From contig SJOL01003040.1 in the NCBI GenBank assembly GCA_004794785.1, positions 1,330,526 through 1,394,525 of the forward strand: 64,000 bases of DNA, read 5' to 3'. A model generated the notes under the pieces. It saw nothing but the letters and a program-made list of their open reading frames with translations, ran no database searches and was not told the DNA's origin. This DNA comes from Opisthorchis felineus (lineage: Eukaryota; Platyhelminthes; Trematoda; Opisthorchiida; Opisthorchiidae). Position 1 is the stretch's first letter; each line of letters begins with the position of its first letter. A program made the translations under genes and the position numbers. Positions 46,810 through 57,230 of this stretch are shown here, one piece after another.

Positions 46810-48720
46810 ATGTCTCCAAATCTTCTTGTACCATCAACAGATTGCGTCCTGGCTTTCCTTATTGGGGTGTGACATCAGTAATTGAAGTTTGACTGTGTTA
46901 ATGAGCAATATTTTAATTGTTCAAAGAAGGAAAATTGTTGAAGACTCTACACCATATAACCACACTTGACAACAGCAAGTTTGGGTTTCATTTGCCCAAA
47001 ATGCCTTGTTCCAGAACGGTTATCCGCTGGGTTGTTACAGAACTGCCGCGCCCGTTAACCTACGCGTGACACAGCCTCGTCTGTTTACACATAGCTGGTA
47101 GACGTATCCTCGCCGCTTAAGGGAAATGACCTATATTCCCTAAATGAGAGCTGTTTATCCGTACAGATCAAGCTTACATAAAGGGCTGTTCATTTAACGC
47201 CTTTTCAACACAATAGGTATAATCCAAACCCACTCAAAAAATCAAGCCGCTTTGCTTTCGAAATTCAACATAATGCACGGATTTCATTATCTGTGAATCC
47301 AGTAAAACTACGACACAGCTGGGGATACAAATAGGAATACGCACACCAAGATGTTTTACCAGAGCAAAGTCTCGCCGTCAAAAATCGTCTATTTCTAAGC
47401 ACTTCTTAAAGATTGATCACAACGCAGATCCGACGAAAGCCTTGAAAGTGGGTCACAGATGAACATTTAATACCGTTGGGTCGGCTCGATGTAACACTTT
47501 AATTATCCTTTAGGTACAAGGAAAACAACCACCAACTAAGGCTTCAGTGACTTCGTGGTCTATCTCTGTTTACTTTGTCTTGTTCTGTAACTCTATTAGG
47601 TTGTTCATTTCACTCGTGTCATAGCAATGAAGATTCTCCAAGTTTTATCACAACGATAGCAAATGCGCCAGACCTTTTCTGTGATTCATCGTAACTAAGT
47701 TATTTCACCCGTCTGTGTGACACACACTTGCTTCACCTTAACTATACTAACTGTTCTAGCCACTTATGCACCCTAACTGGACAGTCGATCTTGTGAAGCC
47801 GCTTTCATATGACCACTTAAACTGATATGGCAGGACAAATTTTGAGATGCAATTAAAGTGCATGCGCCAAATCCGACTGAATTTTATCGCGGATGTATGC
47901 TCTTTGAATATCCTCTTGAGAACTTTCTCGGTTGACTGACCCCTTGGAAACCAACTCGTTAAAATTCTCTAGTACTTAAGATTACACAGACTAATCTGCC
48001 ACGTAGGGACGCAGAACACATGAAAATACAAGATGAAACACAAATGACTATTCAAATAGTATCTGAGAGGGGATTTGGTGTATGCAACATAATGAAAGCT
48101 ACAATTCCTGATACTTGGTATCTCACTTGTTCCAGAAATTAGAACAATAATGTAATGGATACCGAACTGAGCTTGAGGATAGATTTTTTAATCCGGTGAC
48201 ACTGCAACACAATTGTTAGAAACATTGTTTTTCATTAGAAGCCCGCACTTAGTGCATATAACTGACTGAGTTCTGGTGCGGAAAAATTAAAACCTGAAAA
48301 ATGGATAGGATAAAATCATTAACTCACTACATGGTACCATCCGGTTGATGTTTTTAAATTGTTTCTACTTAAACATTTTCTTACTGATTGCGTTAGTTTT
48401 CTAATCTAACTCTGCATCTTGTAACTGGGGTGAGACTTTTTTTGCTGAGATGACCCTCAGAGCTGTATTGACTCTCGGAAAGGCCAAATGACAGCGTATC
48501 ATTATGATTAGGTTAAATATATTTTAAGATGATCTGCAAGTGAGATTGCACTGTCGTCTAGGGCAGAAATTTGGGAACAGAAAGGTGGCTCTTCCAGACA
48601 ACAGACATCTCTATATTCGTAAGAGCAGTGACGCTGCCATCCTTCAAGGAGGAGCCGGATACAAAACGCTAGCTCTAAAAATTGCACAGTTTGATCTTTC
48701 AGTGAATGGCCCAGATCGCC
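46810..48720. other. No gene recognised
   Basis: Nothing beyond short ORFs. Confidence 0.4.
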
Positions 48721-48721
48721 G

Positions 48722-48840
48722 ACTGTTCATCATTATCACCATCTATAGTACAACATCAGAGTTTAACGATGAACCTTCACTGCCGTACAGGCACAATTCA
48801 TTTGAAAGACTTATTTTGGTGAAAAGAATAAGATTGTGCT
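48722..48840 (-). mobile_element. RTE 3'-end remnant D
   Basis: Aligns with the 3' untranslated end of copy B (27760-27850): TTCACTGCCGTACAGGCACA, then TTTGAAAGACTTATTTTGGTGAAAAG, with CATCATTATCACCATC standing for the tail. No coding portion remains, so it is extremely 5'-truncated or eroded. Confidence 0.65.
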
Positions 48841-49407
48841 GATGGCATATGATGGAAAACATGTCGGTGCATTTTCTTCAATATTGGTCAGCCGGACTTC
48901 ATCGCTGACTTACCCGGAATCTAGAATACGCTTCTTATGTGTCCTGCCTAAGGAACATTCGGAAAACATTGACAATTACCACCTTTTCTAAGACTAGCTG
49001 GATCAGACTGTACATTCAATTTTCAAATTTTTGCAATGATTTACAAAATACACCTTTCCAAAGCAAAAGTAAATATTTTACTCCTGGTAAGTTCTGCGTT
49101 GAATAGAAGTGCTTTAAAAGAAAGTTGTAATTGATTGAATTTTATTGAGAGTGTATCCAAATACACATCCTGGTAAATGTAAGCGGACCTGGATGTTTCC
49201 CAAGAGAAGAAAGAGGTTTCGTTAATCATACTGTAATATAGTATCTCATATACGTACATCACGCGATATCGTATATCTCAACTCCTAGACCCAGTTTAAT
49301 ATTTGCTGATTATCTCATCTCTTCTGCCACATAAATAGAATTAACCCAACCCAGAGTAGTTCCGTAACTTCATATTAACCAAGCTTGAAGACTTGTTTCT
49401 CTGCCAG

Positions 49408-49588
49408 CGCCACTTACAACCCACATGCAGTTACATTAACACCTACAATGGCTCAGCAAACAGCGATCTCTTCCAACAGGCAGCTGAACTCATATCCAAC
49501 TGTTTGGAGAGGTCAACGCTACAAGGACCGCCCAGTCGCCGGTCCCATATCTGGAATCCAAAATAATCAGTCACAGAACTCTTCCTGA
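49408..49588 (+). CDS. Candidate terminal exon, Gln/Ser/Thr-rich
   Basis: A strong acceptor (GACTTGTTTCTCTGCCAG) opens a frame ATYNPHAVTLTPTMAQQTAI, SSNRQLNSYPTVWRGQRYKD and then RPVAGPISGIQNNQSQNSS to TGA at 49586-49588. A disordered, Gln/Asn/Ser-rich C-terminus of this sort is common in nuclear regulatory proteins, but no domain is present to confirm this. No upstream exon was identified. Confidence 0.38.
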
Positions 49589-49779
49589 TTGCAGGACATA
49601 TTTATGATACGCAAACACCTCCAATGAGCTTTCATCGCGGTAACGCAGATTAGGCACGGAAAGCCTAAATGTAAGTGCGTAAAGTCTAATAAATGAAGTT
49701 TGGCAATGGCCTCCAGCTGAACCACCCCCTTTAAACGTCCTAGTTGTCACTGTCATTGCTGTTACCATGTGGCGAACGG

Positions 49780-50045
49780 TTGAAGTGTTTCACATACAGA
49801 CGTAATACACTACTCATAAGGCTGTTGAAAACTCTCCGACTGCCCCCTACGGGTTTCGCCCTTCTCGTGGCTCTTCAGGTAGGCACAGTTCCCGATTTTC
49901 CGTCAAATTTATGTTCTAACTGAACCCAAATTGGACAGATTTGACAAATACACTCATTTGCATATCAACCGGATTTTGATGGGAGACTTACCTAAAACCC
50001 AGCTGAATCTATCGTTTACGATGTTTTTAAGCAATTTGGGTTCAA
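49780..50045 (-). repeat. Hammerhead-bearing repeat, unit 1
   Basis: Minus-strand copy containing (in order) the tail block CAGCTGGGTTTTAGGTAAGT, GCAAATGAGTGTATTTGTC, a linker with TTGACGGAAAATCGGGAACTG, the hammerhead at 49843-49883 and TTATGAGTAGTGTATTACG. It lies head to head with unit 2, sharing the AATTTGGGTTCA joint in both orientations. Confidence 0.65.
49843..49883 (-). ncRNA. Hammerhead ribozyme motif H1, degraded
   Basis: Core boxes CUGAAGA (fits CUGANGA) and GAAA are intact with a 3-bp stem II (GCC/GGC). The cleavage triplet position reads GUA. Stem I (CCUAC/GGGGG) and the minimal stem III (ACC/CGU) are each damaged by mismatches, so activity is doubtful. Confidence 0.6.
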
Positions 50046-50061
50046 GTAGAATATAAGGTTG

Positions 50062-50330
50062 ACGGAAACTCGGCGATTGCGTCTACCTGAAGAGCCCCAA
50101 GAAGGCCGAAACCGATCATGGGCTGTCGAGGAGTTTTCAGCAACCTTATGAGTAGTGTATTACGTCCATACATGTATCACGATATTTCGAATATCGTGCC
50201 AAATGAAACATAAGGCTGCTTTGTGCAGCACATTCAGCTGCTTAAAAACATCATAACCGAGAGATTCAGCTGGGTTCCAGGTAAATCACCCTTCAAAACC
50301 AAATTGACGTGCAAATGAGTGTATTTGTCG
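50062..50330 (+). repeat. Hammerhead-bearing repeat, unit 2
   Basis: Plus-strand copy starting GACGGAAACTCGGCGATTGC, then hammerhead H2, TTTTCAGCAACCTTATGAGT, GTATTACG, ATCGTGCC, CACATTCAGCTGCTTAAAAAC, GAGAGATTCAGCTGGGTTCC and GCAAATGAGTGTATTTG. It gives the clearest full order of the ~270-bp unit. Confidence 0.7.
50082..50122 (+). ncRNA. Hammerhead ribozyme motif H2, degraded
   Basis: CUGAAGA and GAAA are present. Stem II has been altered at its base (GGCC before GAAA), stem III reads ACC/GAU and the base after the cleavage site is A rather than G, which weakens stem I (CUAC/AUGG). Confidence 0.55.
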
Positions 50331-50339
50331 TTTCACATA

Positions 50340-51840
50340 CAGCTTATGAAGTGGGACTGTCACTAACTCATCCACTCAGTCCTCTCACTCTACTGATGAA
50401 GTAACTAAAGAGGGACCGGATTCAGATTGCTTGCTAAGTACAAGCCTAAGCTATCTTGCTGAACGGATGAAAGTCAAGAAATTTTGATGGAATCTAAATT
50501 CACGCTTATGGGTTAGGAAAACTTGAAGACAGGTAAGACCCACGAGTTGACGGAGGCCTAACTTCTAGATTTACAAACCGTCTACTTCTCTGGGGACAGC
50601 ACTCTGATGTTTAAATGAACAAGGTGTTTCCAGCTGTCCAAACTTAGCACAGTGATGCCCGCTTCGCGTAACTGAGCTACACCTGTTAGAACCTGTGAAG
50701 AACTGTGCGAACAACACAATCATCCAGACTTTTCAGTAAGTCCCTGTTTGCAATTGTAAATTCGTTCTCAAGTTTACGAGTGACGGTGCTCATTCAAAGC
50801 ATGTGAACCGTCAACTTTAGGCTCCCACTATGATTTTACCCAATAGGTGGAGTGAAATAATTTCGAATTTCGTGTTGTGCGCCCAAGTTCGCACATTGTA
50901 TTGTTCCTGCCCTAAAGGAGTTATGCTTTTAGTGAAGCTAGTTCTGTATAAATTGAAATACTTCCTAAATGTGTGGTACCAGGTTGCACACAAATAATAC
51001 TATGATTCTGTGACTTCGTAATCTTTTGCTTGTTACACGTTGGTTAGTGTTTCTACGAAGCACACTGTTGCGTATTGGCATGCCCCTGAAATTTCTGCAG
51101 ACAGTCACATGTTGGAGGCATCATTCATCGATCGCACTGACTCTGTAAGTGTAACGTGATCGTGCTTGCTTGCAGAGCGAATAAAAAGGTACCAATGTAG
51201 AAAGCCATTGCATTTCTGTTCCGATAGGCATCATGTTCACCCTACGGATTGCATTCCCATCTGTGGTAAGATCAGCTAAGTTCATCGTATTCGAATGGTC
51301 CATTAAGGGACCTGTGAGTGAATTAACATGGGAAGGATTAATCAATAAACTGTGTGATCACACAAAAACGAAGCGAGGAAAGTTCTACGTGTCCTGGCAT
51401 GGTGAGTGGTAACCAATTTAGTATTTTCGATTTTCCGCACGTGCCTCCTATAAAATACTTTCGCTAGAAAAATGGGAATTACCCATCAACTCAGTTCTCT
51501 TTGAAGCAATCACAGCTATTTCTTTCATCATACCGAAACCACTAGGGCAAAAAACAAACTCAAGTAGAAGATAAACTAGTGACAAAACAATTATAAATTG
51601 ATTTTTATGGTAACATACGGGCAAACGGGCGAAAATTCGCAGACAGCAGCAGAGCTAATCTCAATTGAAAATTATCAACTCTCTCCCACACTGCTGTCAG
51701 TCAATAAGTAAACCAGAGGAAGAATAATTTGACAAAACGAGTGCAGCTTCCATCTGAGAAGTCATCAACCGAGGAGCCAGTCAATACCTGACCACGTGAT
51801 CTGGATTCCGTGGCTAAAGGATAAGTGGCTATGTATGCGA
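50340..51840. other. No gene recognised
   Basis: Short ORFs only. Confidence 0.4.
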
Positions 51841-51842
51841 AG

Positions 51843-52040
51843 TGATCACACTTCTGATCAGCCGCTCGTTGGCGAACTATTAAGTGTTGAAACTACTGGC
51901 AAGGAGGTCGTGGGTTTGAAGCTCTCATGTTTCGTGGGATGCGCACTGCTGATGACTTCCAATAAAGATGAAACATCTGTGGAGTGCTCCTCAGCCTTTT
52001 GCTTGAGGCTGACTCGACCGACAGGGCGAATTCTCAACTG
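51843..52040 (+). repeat. tRNA-derived SINE copy 4
   Basis: GATCACACTTCTGATCAGCC head, A-box-like TTGGCGAACTA, decayed B box GGGTTTGAAGC, then GGGATGCGCACTGCTGATGA and the CCTCAGCCTTTTGCTTGAGG region. The ORFs called over it on both strands are artefacts of the repeat. Confidence 0.72.
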
Positions 52041-52126
52041 AAAAGTAACGGTGTCATTGATGCATCGTGATATAGGTTGGTAACTGAGTCGTTCTCTGAG
52101 CTTGTTGATTTTTTTCAAACGTTTTC

Positions 52127-52480
52127 TCACAAAGCCCACCGAAAAACGAAATCTTTGGCAGTCCTCCTGAGGTGCCAACCTTCTCTTCCATTATCAAGCT
52201 GTATGATGCGTTCCAACTGAGCTACAGTCTTTGAATCTAAAACAAACATGGAAGTGAGACCATCCAAAAGTTTCTTCTGATTAGCTGATACGTTGACCAC
52301 GCAGACAGGTAGTTTCCAAAAACTCCAGGACGTAACTGTGTTAGTTCTCCACCTAATAAGTGGGAATAAGCTCGTTCCAAGGGTCTCCACTTTCTGAGTA
52401 ATATTTTAGTTATCCTTCGTTGACCAAACACCGACATACCTTCCTCCGTCCAATGCCACGATTTTCTCAAAGAAACCAGT
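52127..52480 (-). CDS. Candidate exons of an unidentified gene
   Basis: A short exon ends at a strong donor GAGGAAG/GTATGTC (about 52444), reading SLRKSWHWTEE. After about 100 nt, acceptor GAACTAACACAG opens a phase-1 frame that runs to TGA at 52127: SWSFWKLPVCVVNVSANQKK, LLDGLTSMFVLDSKTVAQLE, RIIQLDNGREGWHLRRTAKD. The phases fit and the peptide is helix-like. Another candidate exon lies upstream (52531-52722, ending RCTCN at donor ACA/GTAAGT), but its phase does not join cleanly. No family is recognised. Confidence 0.33.
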
Positions 52481-52814
52481 AAACTTATTCTACGTTATTA
52501 ACTGTGTCATTCAAATCCTCTTCGCTTAATTTACTTACTGTTGCATGTACAACGTACTGGAATTGTGAACTGCGGCAACTGTACGACGGCCACTTCTACT
52601 GGCGATCTCACTTGGAGCTGTTCGAATGATTTTAGACTTATTTCAGTATATCGCTGTGTGAATTTCAGCAAATGCCCTTGACTGTGTCTCTGACAGACAG
52701 GTAGAAAATCAGACAGGTGCATATGGCAGCAGGAAACACCGTTGTCATTACCGTCACACCCTAGATTGTTAAGCCGGACTCGGCAACCACCCAGAATATC
52801 TGAAGTGCCAACTG

Positions 52815-53003
52815 AAGCATGAGGCGGCCTTTGTGCATCACATTCAGTTGAAGAATATCATAAACGAGAAATTCAGTTGAGTCTCTCGTGAAAGTAGAAC
52901 ATAAGGTTGACGGAAACTCGGGGACTGCGCCTACCTGATGAGCCCCAAGATGAGTTAAACCGGTCGTGGGCTGTCGAAGAGTTTTCAGCAACCTTTGAGT
53001 GGC
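52815..53003 (+). repeat. Hammerhead-bearing repeat, unit 3
   Basis: Carries tail sequence (GAGGCGGCCTTTGTGCATCA, ACATTCAGTTGAAG, CGAGAAATTCAGTTGAGTCT), a linker AGAACATAAGGTTGACGGAAAC and the hammerhead H3. Relative to the other units it lacks the GCAAATGAGTGTATTT block between tail and linker. Confidence 0.65.
52930..52970 (+). ncRNA. Hammerhead ribozyme motif H3, core-mutated
   Basis: CUGAUGA, GUC and stem I CCUAC/GUGGG are perfect, and ACCGGU is intact. The 3' arm of stem II is lost and GAAA is UAAA, so catalysis is not expected. Confidence 0.65.
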
Positions 53004-53009
53004 TTCCAC

Positions 53010-53330
53010 TAGTGTCCAGAAGTTGGTCTATTACAGCGTTTTTCATAGCTTTAAAGGCGTGAAACCAAAATTGATTTGTATCCCAGTCTTTCCAAGAGGT
53101 TCGATGCTGCTTAACTTAACCATATTCTTAGGCTGCCTCTAAATGAGGAATAAAGGTCATTATTATCTTGGGGATGATCTTGGAGAAGAAACTCCTAACA
53201 GCTCAAAATGGACACAATTTCTTGCTGCACCCATGGCATAATTAAGGGGTACGGATAACACGATGGTAAATCCAACATCGCTGCCCAGGTCTTGTCAACA
53301 ACTGCATACAAGCTAAGTTTCCAAAAGCTA
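53010..53330. other. Spacer between hammerhead units 3 and 4
   Basis: About 330 bp of unique sequence, no gene seen, lying between two hammerhead units in opposite orientation. Confidence 0.5.
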
Positions 53331-53335
53331 TAGTA

Positions 53336-53600
53336 GAACGAAATACACTCATTTGCAAACAAATTTGGCTTTGCGAGAGACTCACCTGGAACCCAGCTGA
53401 ATCTCCCAGTTGTGATGTTTCCAGACAACTGAATGTGCTGCACCAGGCCGCCTCATGTTACAGTTGGTATGATATTCGAGATATCGCGATACATGTATAT
53501 ACGTAATGCACTACTCATAAGGTTGCTGAAACTTCTCCGACAACCCACGACCGGTTTCGCCCCTCTTGGTGCTCATCAGGTAGGCGCAGTAGAACGGTTG
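53336..53600 (-). repeat. Hammerhead-bearing repeat, unit 4
   Basis: Best-preserved unit, minus strand. In its own direction: CTGCGCCTAC, hammerhead H4, GTTTCAGCAACCTTATGAGT, GCATTACGTATATACATGTA, TCGCGATATCTCGAATATC, CATGAGGCGGCCTGGTGCAG, ACATCACAACTGGGAGATTC, CAGGTGAGTCTCTCGC and TTTGCAAATGAGTGTATTTC. Size and hammerhead content recall the schistosome Sm-alpha SINE-like family and the terminal repeats of Penelope-like elements. Confidence 0.75.
53544..53584 (-). ncRNA. Hammerhead ribozyme H4, intact core
   Basis: Type I layout. Stem I 5' arm CCUAC, then CUGAUGA, stem II GCACC-AAGA-GGGGC (one A.G mismatch), GAAA, the minimal stem III ACCGGU, cleavage triplet GUC, and stem I 3' arm GUGGG pairing with CCUAC. 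Every core base fits the consensus. The self-complementary ACCGGU leaves no loop for stem III, which in known short-stem-III hammerheads favours cleavage as a dimer. Self-cleavage is predicted, not shown. Confidence 0.82.
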
Positions 53601-54597
53601 GAAATTTCCACCAGGAGTTCCTACACAACCGACCATTTGTTCAGGGCATCAGGGCATTTTTGAGGGAAACAGAGTCATTTCATGGAATTACAGACCATAG
53701 TCTAGGGTCAAGTGTGTACAGCGAACACTCTAGGTGAATAAAGTGAGGTTTTTCATCTGCCTGATAATGTACCTGCTGGATGGAACATTACCCCCAAAAA
53801 TATATCCATTATGAAACGATCATACATCCTGCCATCCTGGCAGTTACCAGCTTACACCACACTAGTCAGAAATCGCGCGTAGTATTAGTGTAGATTCTTG
53901 GGCGAATATGTGAGTGACGGAATAGAGGACACATGTCAATGAGTCACTGAGTCAAAATGATTATGCCATGGTCCAACCTTTTAGCTGTCCTGAGGCCAAC
54001 ATAAATTCAGGGGCCGCACAAGCTTCTTTTGAGCACAGAGAACTGGACTGTGTAGAGGAATTCAGATAGTTTCTGCCGTCAACCACAATTTGAATCGTAA
54101 CGTTCGCTACTGAACCAGATGTATCCGGTGTAGGCCTTGGAAGGCATGTTGTTTCTCCGTGGCATGAGTAATTCCGCAAGTTGTGACACGGTTGCACTCA
54201 AATTGTCATTTTCTCAAGTACTATCTGGACTGTGTTCAAGCAGTCTATCAGACAAACGCTTTGTCTTACGGCCAGCAAATGATGTTCTAAGTCAGTAAAA
54301 GAATGGCTTCACACAGAAACCTCGGGTAGAGGTCGACAGTTAATCCTTCAACTGGAACCTTATAAAGAAGCCGGTGGTGGCGCCCAAGCACAGAATAACA
54401 TGTGTGTAAGTCGTACCAATGTGGTTCAGCAGCACTATCCTTTGAACGGAAGCTAGGTATTGCCACGCTCTTTCCCAGCATTTTGTTACCTGGCTTTCTA
54501 TTCTACGACCTGCACAACTTTGAGTTCGAGAAGCTTCCAGTAAACGGTCGTGGAACCATAGCTTTCGCAGTGATGTGAGGAGGCTTGGTAACATTTA

Positions 54598-54787
54598 GTA
54601 GAGATTTCACCCTGCCAGTGAAGCCAGTTGATACCGAAAAACCGATAAGCTGTTTCGTTTTTGTTGGAAATCACCAACAGTTGGCATCTCACGGAAATCA
54701 GACATTTCTGAACCCGCGAATTTCCGGCCAGTGCCTGACCACTTAACCGTTTGACCAAAAGAGGCTGATCAGCAGTGTGATTAGCTC
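54598..54787 (-). repeat. tRNA-derived SINE copy 5
   Basis: Reverse-strand copy: GAGATTTCACCCTGCCAGTG, GAAGCCAGTTGATACCGAAA at its 3' end and GAGGCTGATCAGCAGTGTGA at its promoter end. It abuts a partial copy in the opposite orientation. Confidence 0.75.
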
Positions 54788-54796
54788 CCACTTAGT

Positions 54797-54905
54797 TTCG
54801 TGAGGTGTGCACTGATGATTCACAAAGTTGAAACAGCTGTACAGTGATTCTCGGCTTTTTAGCATAGGTTGGCAGCGGTGGCAGAAGGAAATCTCTACTG
54901 AACAT
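54797..54905 (+). repeat. Partial SINE, 3' half, opposite orientation
   Basis: TTTCGTGAGGTGTGCACTGA then GATTCTCGGCTTTTTAGCAT and GAAATCTCTACTGAACATAG match the 3' half of the family. It lacks A and B boxes and starts within 10 bp of the promoter end of copy 5. Confidence 0.68.
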
Positions 54906-55982
54906 AGCTTTATCGTCCGATCAATCAACCGTCTGCTCAGGCTTTGTTTATTGTGACGGCACAACTCTTTCCGGGTCAGTATGTTGACAATGGGCTTTCA
55001 GATCTATGGTTGGTTTGCTTTCAGTCTACCACTGCTGGCAAATCGCGCATGTCTTCTATGTGTTGGTCTGAGAGTAAACGTTATATTAGGGTCCACAAAG
55101 GCCATATTCAAAACTTCGGTTGTGTTAATGGAATCGGGGGCCGGTACACATGCTACTTACTTGGTAACCAAATACTGCGAATAGCCAACCAGTTTCAGGC
55201 TTATTTGTGAGTGGTTCTGAAGCCTGTCTAAGGAAGATCCCATTGTGACTCGATCTTTCTACCGGTAGACTTCGCTTTTGAAGACTAACTGGATGTTTTT
55301 TGCCTTAACAGTTCTTCCAGGTCTGGGATAGAAATGCTTATATCCCGCTACCGCATTCAGTCAATTACCAAACGCTGTCTAGTGTCTCAGTGAGCAACAT
55401 GTTAGTACATACCAACACTAAGTACTGGTGTGAAAATACAACATCAGTGTTGTTCACGTCGATTGGTGTATGTCTTCGTTCTCTTTACTTTCTTTCCATG
55501 TCAAGATATGCCGGGAAAATTTGAGGAGGAAGTTAGAGCATAAAGTGTAGTTTGGTTTTGGTCTTCCACTTAGCCATCAGAAGCTTTAAAACATGTCGAG
55601 TGCGTCAGTGAATCACACCGTCTTTTTATGCGTAACTTCGACAACGAACGAAATCAAGTCCATAAAATGATGAAACTTTTATTAAGTAGACAGCTCGATG
55701 ACTCTAGAATGCTGCGTGTTGAAGGGATGTGTAACTGTGTGAACGTTCTGTGAGATATAAATTCACATTTTACATGAGGAGCACCTGAAATTCCTTTCGT
55801 TTATGAGCATGCTGGCTGAATTCAGGGTATAAGAGCGAGAAATATGGTGTTCAGGAAATCGTTTCTCACACGTTCAGACAAGTCTCAAAGACAGATGAGG
55901 CTTTTGCCGTCATTGGCCACAGACCACATAAGTTTATGTTCACCTTACCCTTACAAGAACCTCCCTTCTACTGTCCCCACAG

Positions 55983-56141
55983 GGTCATTCTGGTTTGTTG
56001 GCACCAAAAAAGAGTCCGCATTCCGATTTTTTTTCAAAGCGCTTCATAGGTGCAAATTCTTGGCCGTGCTGGGATCTGAAGCCGAGACATTTGACATACG
56101 AAGCGAGCGTATCATCAATAGTTCATTGACAATTGCTGTAG
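55983..56141 (+). CDS. Candidate internal exon, phase 1-1
   Basis: A textbook acceptor (CCTCCCTTCTACTGTCCCCACAG) and donor GCTGTAG/GTACTT bound 159 nt with one open frame: SFWFVGTKKESAFRFFFKAL, HRCKFLAVLGSEAETFDIRS, ERIINSSLTIAV. Phase 1 at both ends. The peptide mixes aromatic and basic residues with a hydrophobic strand. The family is not recognised. It joins in phase to the candidate exon at 56324. Confidence 0.45.
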
Positions 56142-56323
56142 GTACTTGAATTCCTGCTTGGTTGATCAAGTTCTTGCCTCTCTTACGTAACCTCGGTTAG
56201 ATGTACCCTGAGAAACAGGTGGTGAGTATCCCTGAGATTTAAGTTCGAATCACTCCGTCGCATATGCGTGACTTCAAATCGCGGTTCCAGTGGAACGCGG
56301 GAATCTATTCTTTCCTAGCGCAG

Positions 56324-56475
56324 GCTCACGTCCATCAACAGGATCCAATGAGTGCGAAACTAGTCAACTACTTCTTTCGACAAAGTGGCCGCCTGGAGAG
56401 TTGGTGTGGTTTCAGCATTGCGCCTCCAGTTACCATAAAATGTTTGAGTTGGCACGTGAGGAACCTAGCTTGTAG
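56324..56475 (+). CDS. Candidate next exon of the 55.98-kb gene
   Basis: Acceptor CTATTCTTTCCTAGCGCAG, entry phase 1, frame SRPSTGSNECETSQLLLSTK, WPPGELVWFQHCASSYHKMF, ELAREEPSL to TAG at 56475. Alternatively a donor GCAC/GTGAGG at 56451 would end the exon earlier in phase 1. A further open stretch at 56665-56970 (+) contains DEPNTLLHSRQSRNYHVKQD and could be a later exon. The family is not recognised. Confidence 0.38.
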
Positions 56476-57032
56476 TCAACCGTGTTCGGCCAACGTTTAC
56501 TTAGGGAGTGGAAATTTTGCCTTTGGTGACTGTTGTTGACCGGTTCCCGGTTAGGACATTTTGGTCTCTTGGCCAAAGTGCAGTTAATCTTCCTAGCACT
56601 GGAAACTGAAAACCGTTGAAGATGAAGCCGTTAGTCGGATGCCAGGTTTGTATTTCTGGATTGGATGTTACAATGGGGGCTGTGGATACCAGTTTTGCTG
56701 GATGAACCGAACACGTTGCTTCACTCCAGGCAATCGCGCAATTATCACGTTAAACAAGATTTTGTGTCGGGGCTCATGGGAAAGAACGATAACGATTGGG
56801 TGTATAGATCTGATCTAAAAATTCTGGGTCTTTCCGTTTTCGGAGCTCTTACTATAAACTCTATGAGGTTCGCTAACTGCTTCAGTGTCTTGAGATTGCT
56901 TAGTAATTTTAAGCAGCTCAGAAGGAGTAAAAATTCACAAGCGGCGTTAACCTCCGACCTGAGTTACTGAAGGAGCCATGTGATGAGCACTCGGTGAGAG
57001 TTGCATGCCTTATCTCCCCTCTCTAAGTACGG

Positions 57033-57230
57033 GTTAATCACACTGCTGGTCAGTCGCTCTTGGCCGAACGGTTTGGCATCCAACTACTAGCCGCTGAGGT
57101 CCTCCGCTTGGCACTCTGGAGTTTCGTGAGATGTTCACTGCAGATGATTTTCAATAAGGACGAAACTGTTAAAAATGCTTCTGTTTTCAGCATGCAGACT
57201 TTACTGCAGGACGAAGTTTCAGTCGAAAAT
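57033..57230 (+). repeat. tRNA-derived SINE copy 6
   Basis: AATCACACTGCTGGTCAGTC head and the best A box of the family, TGGCCGAACGG (57061-57071). Then TTTCGTGAGATGTTCACTGC and ACTGCAGGACGAAGTTTCAG at the 3' end. The B box is decayed. Confidence 0.75.

Noticed and set aside
51858..52178. 106-codon minus ORF
   Set aside because: Mostly overlaps SINE copy 4; repeat-derived.
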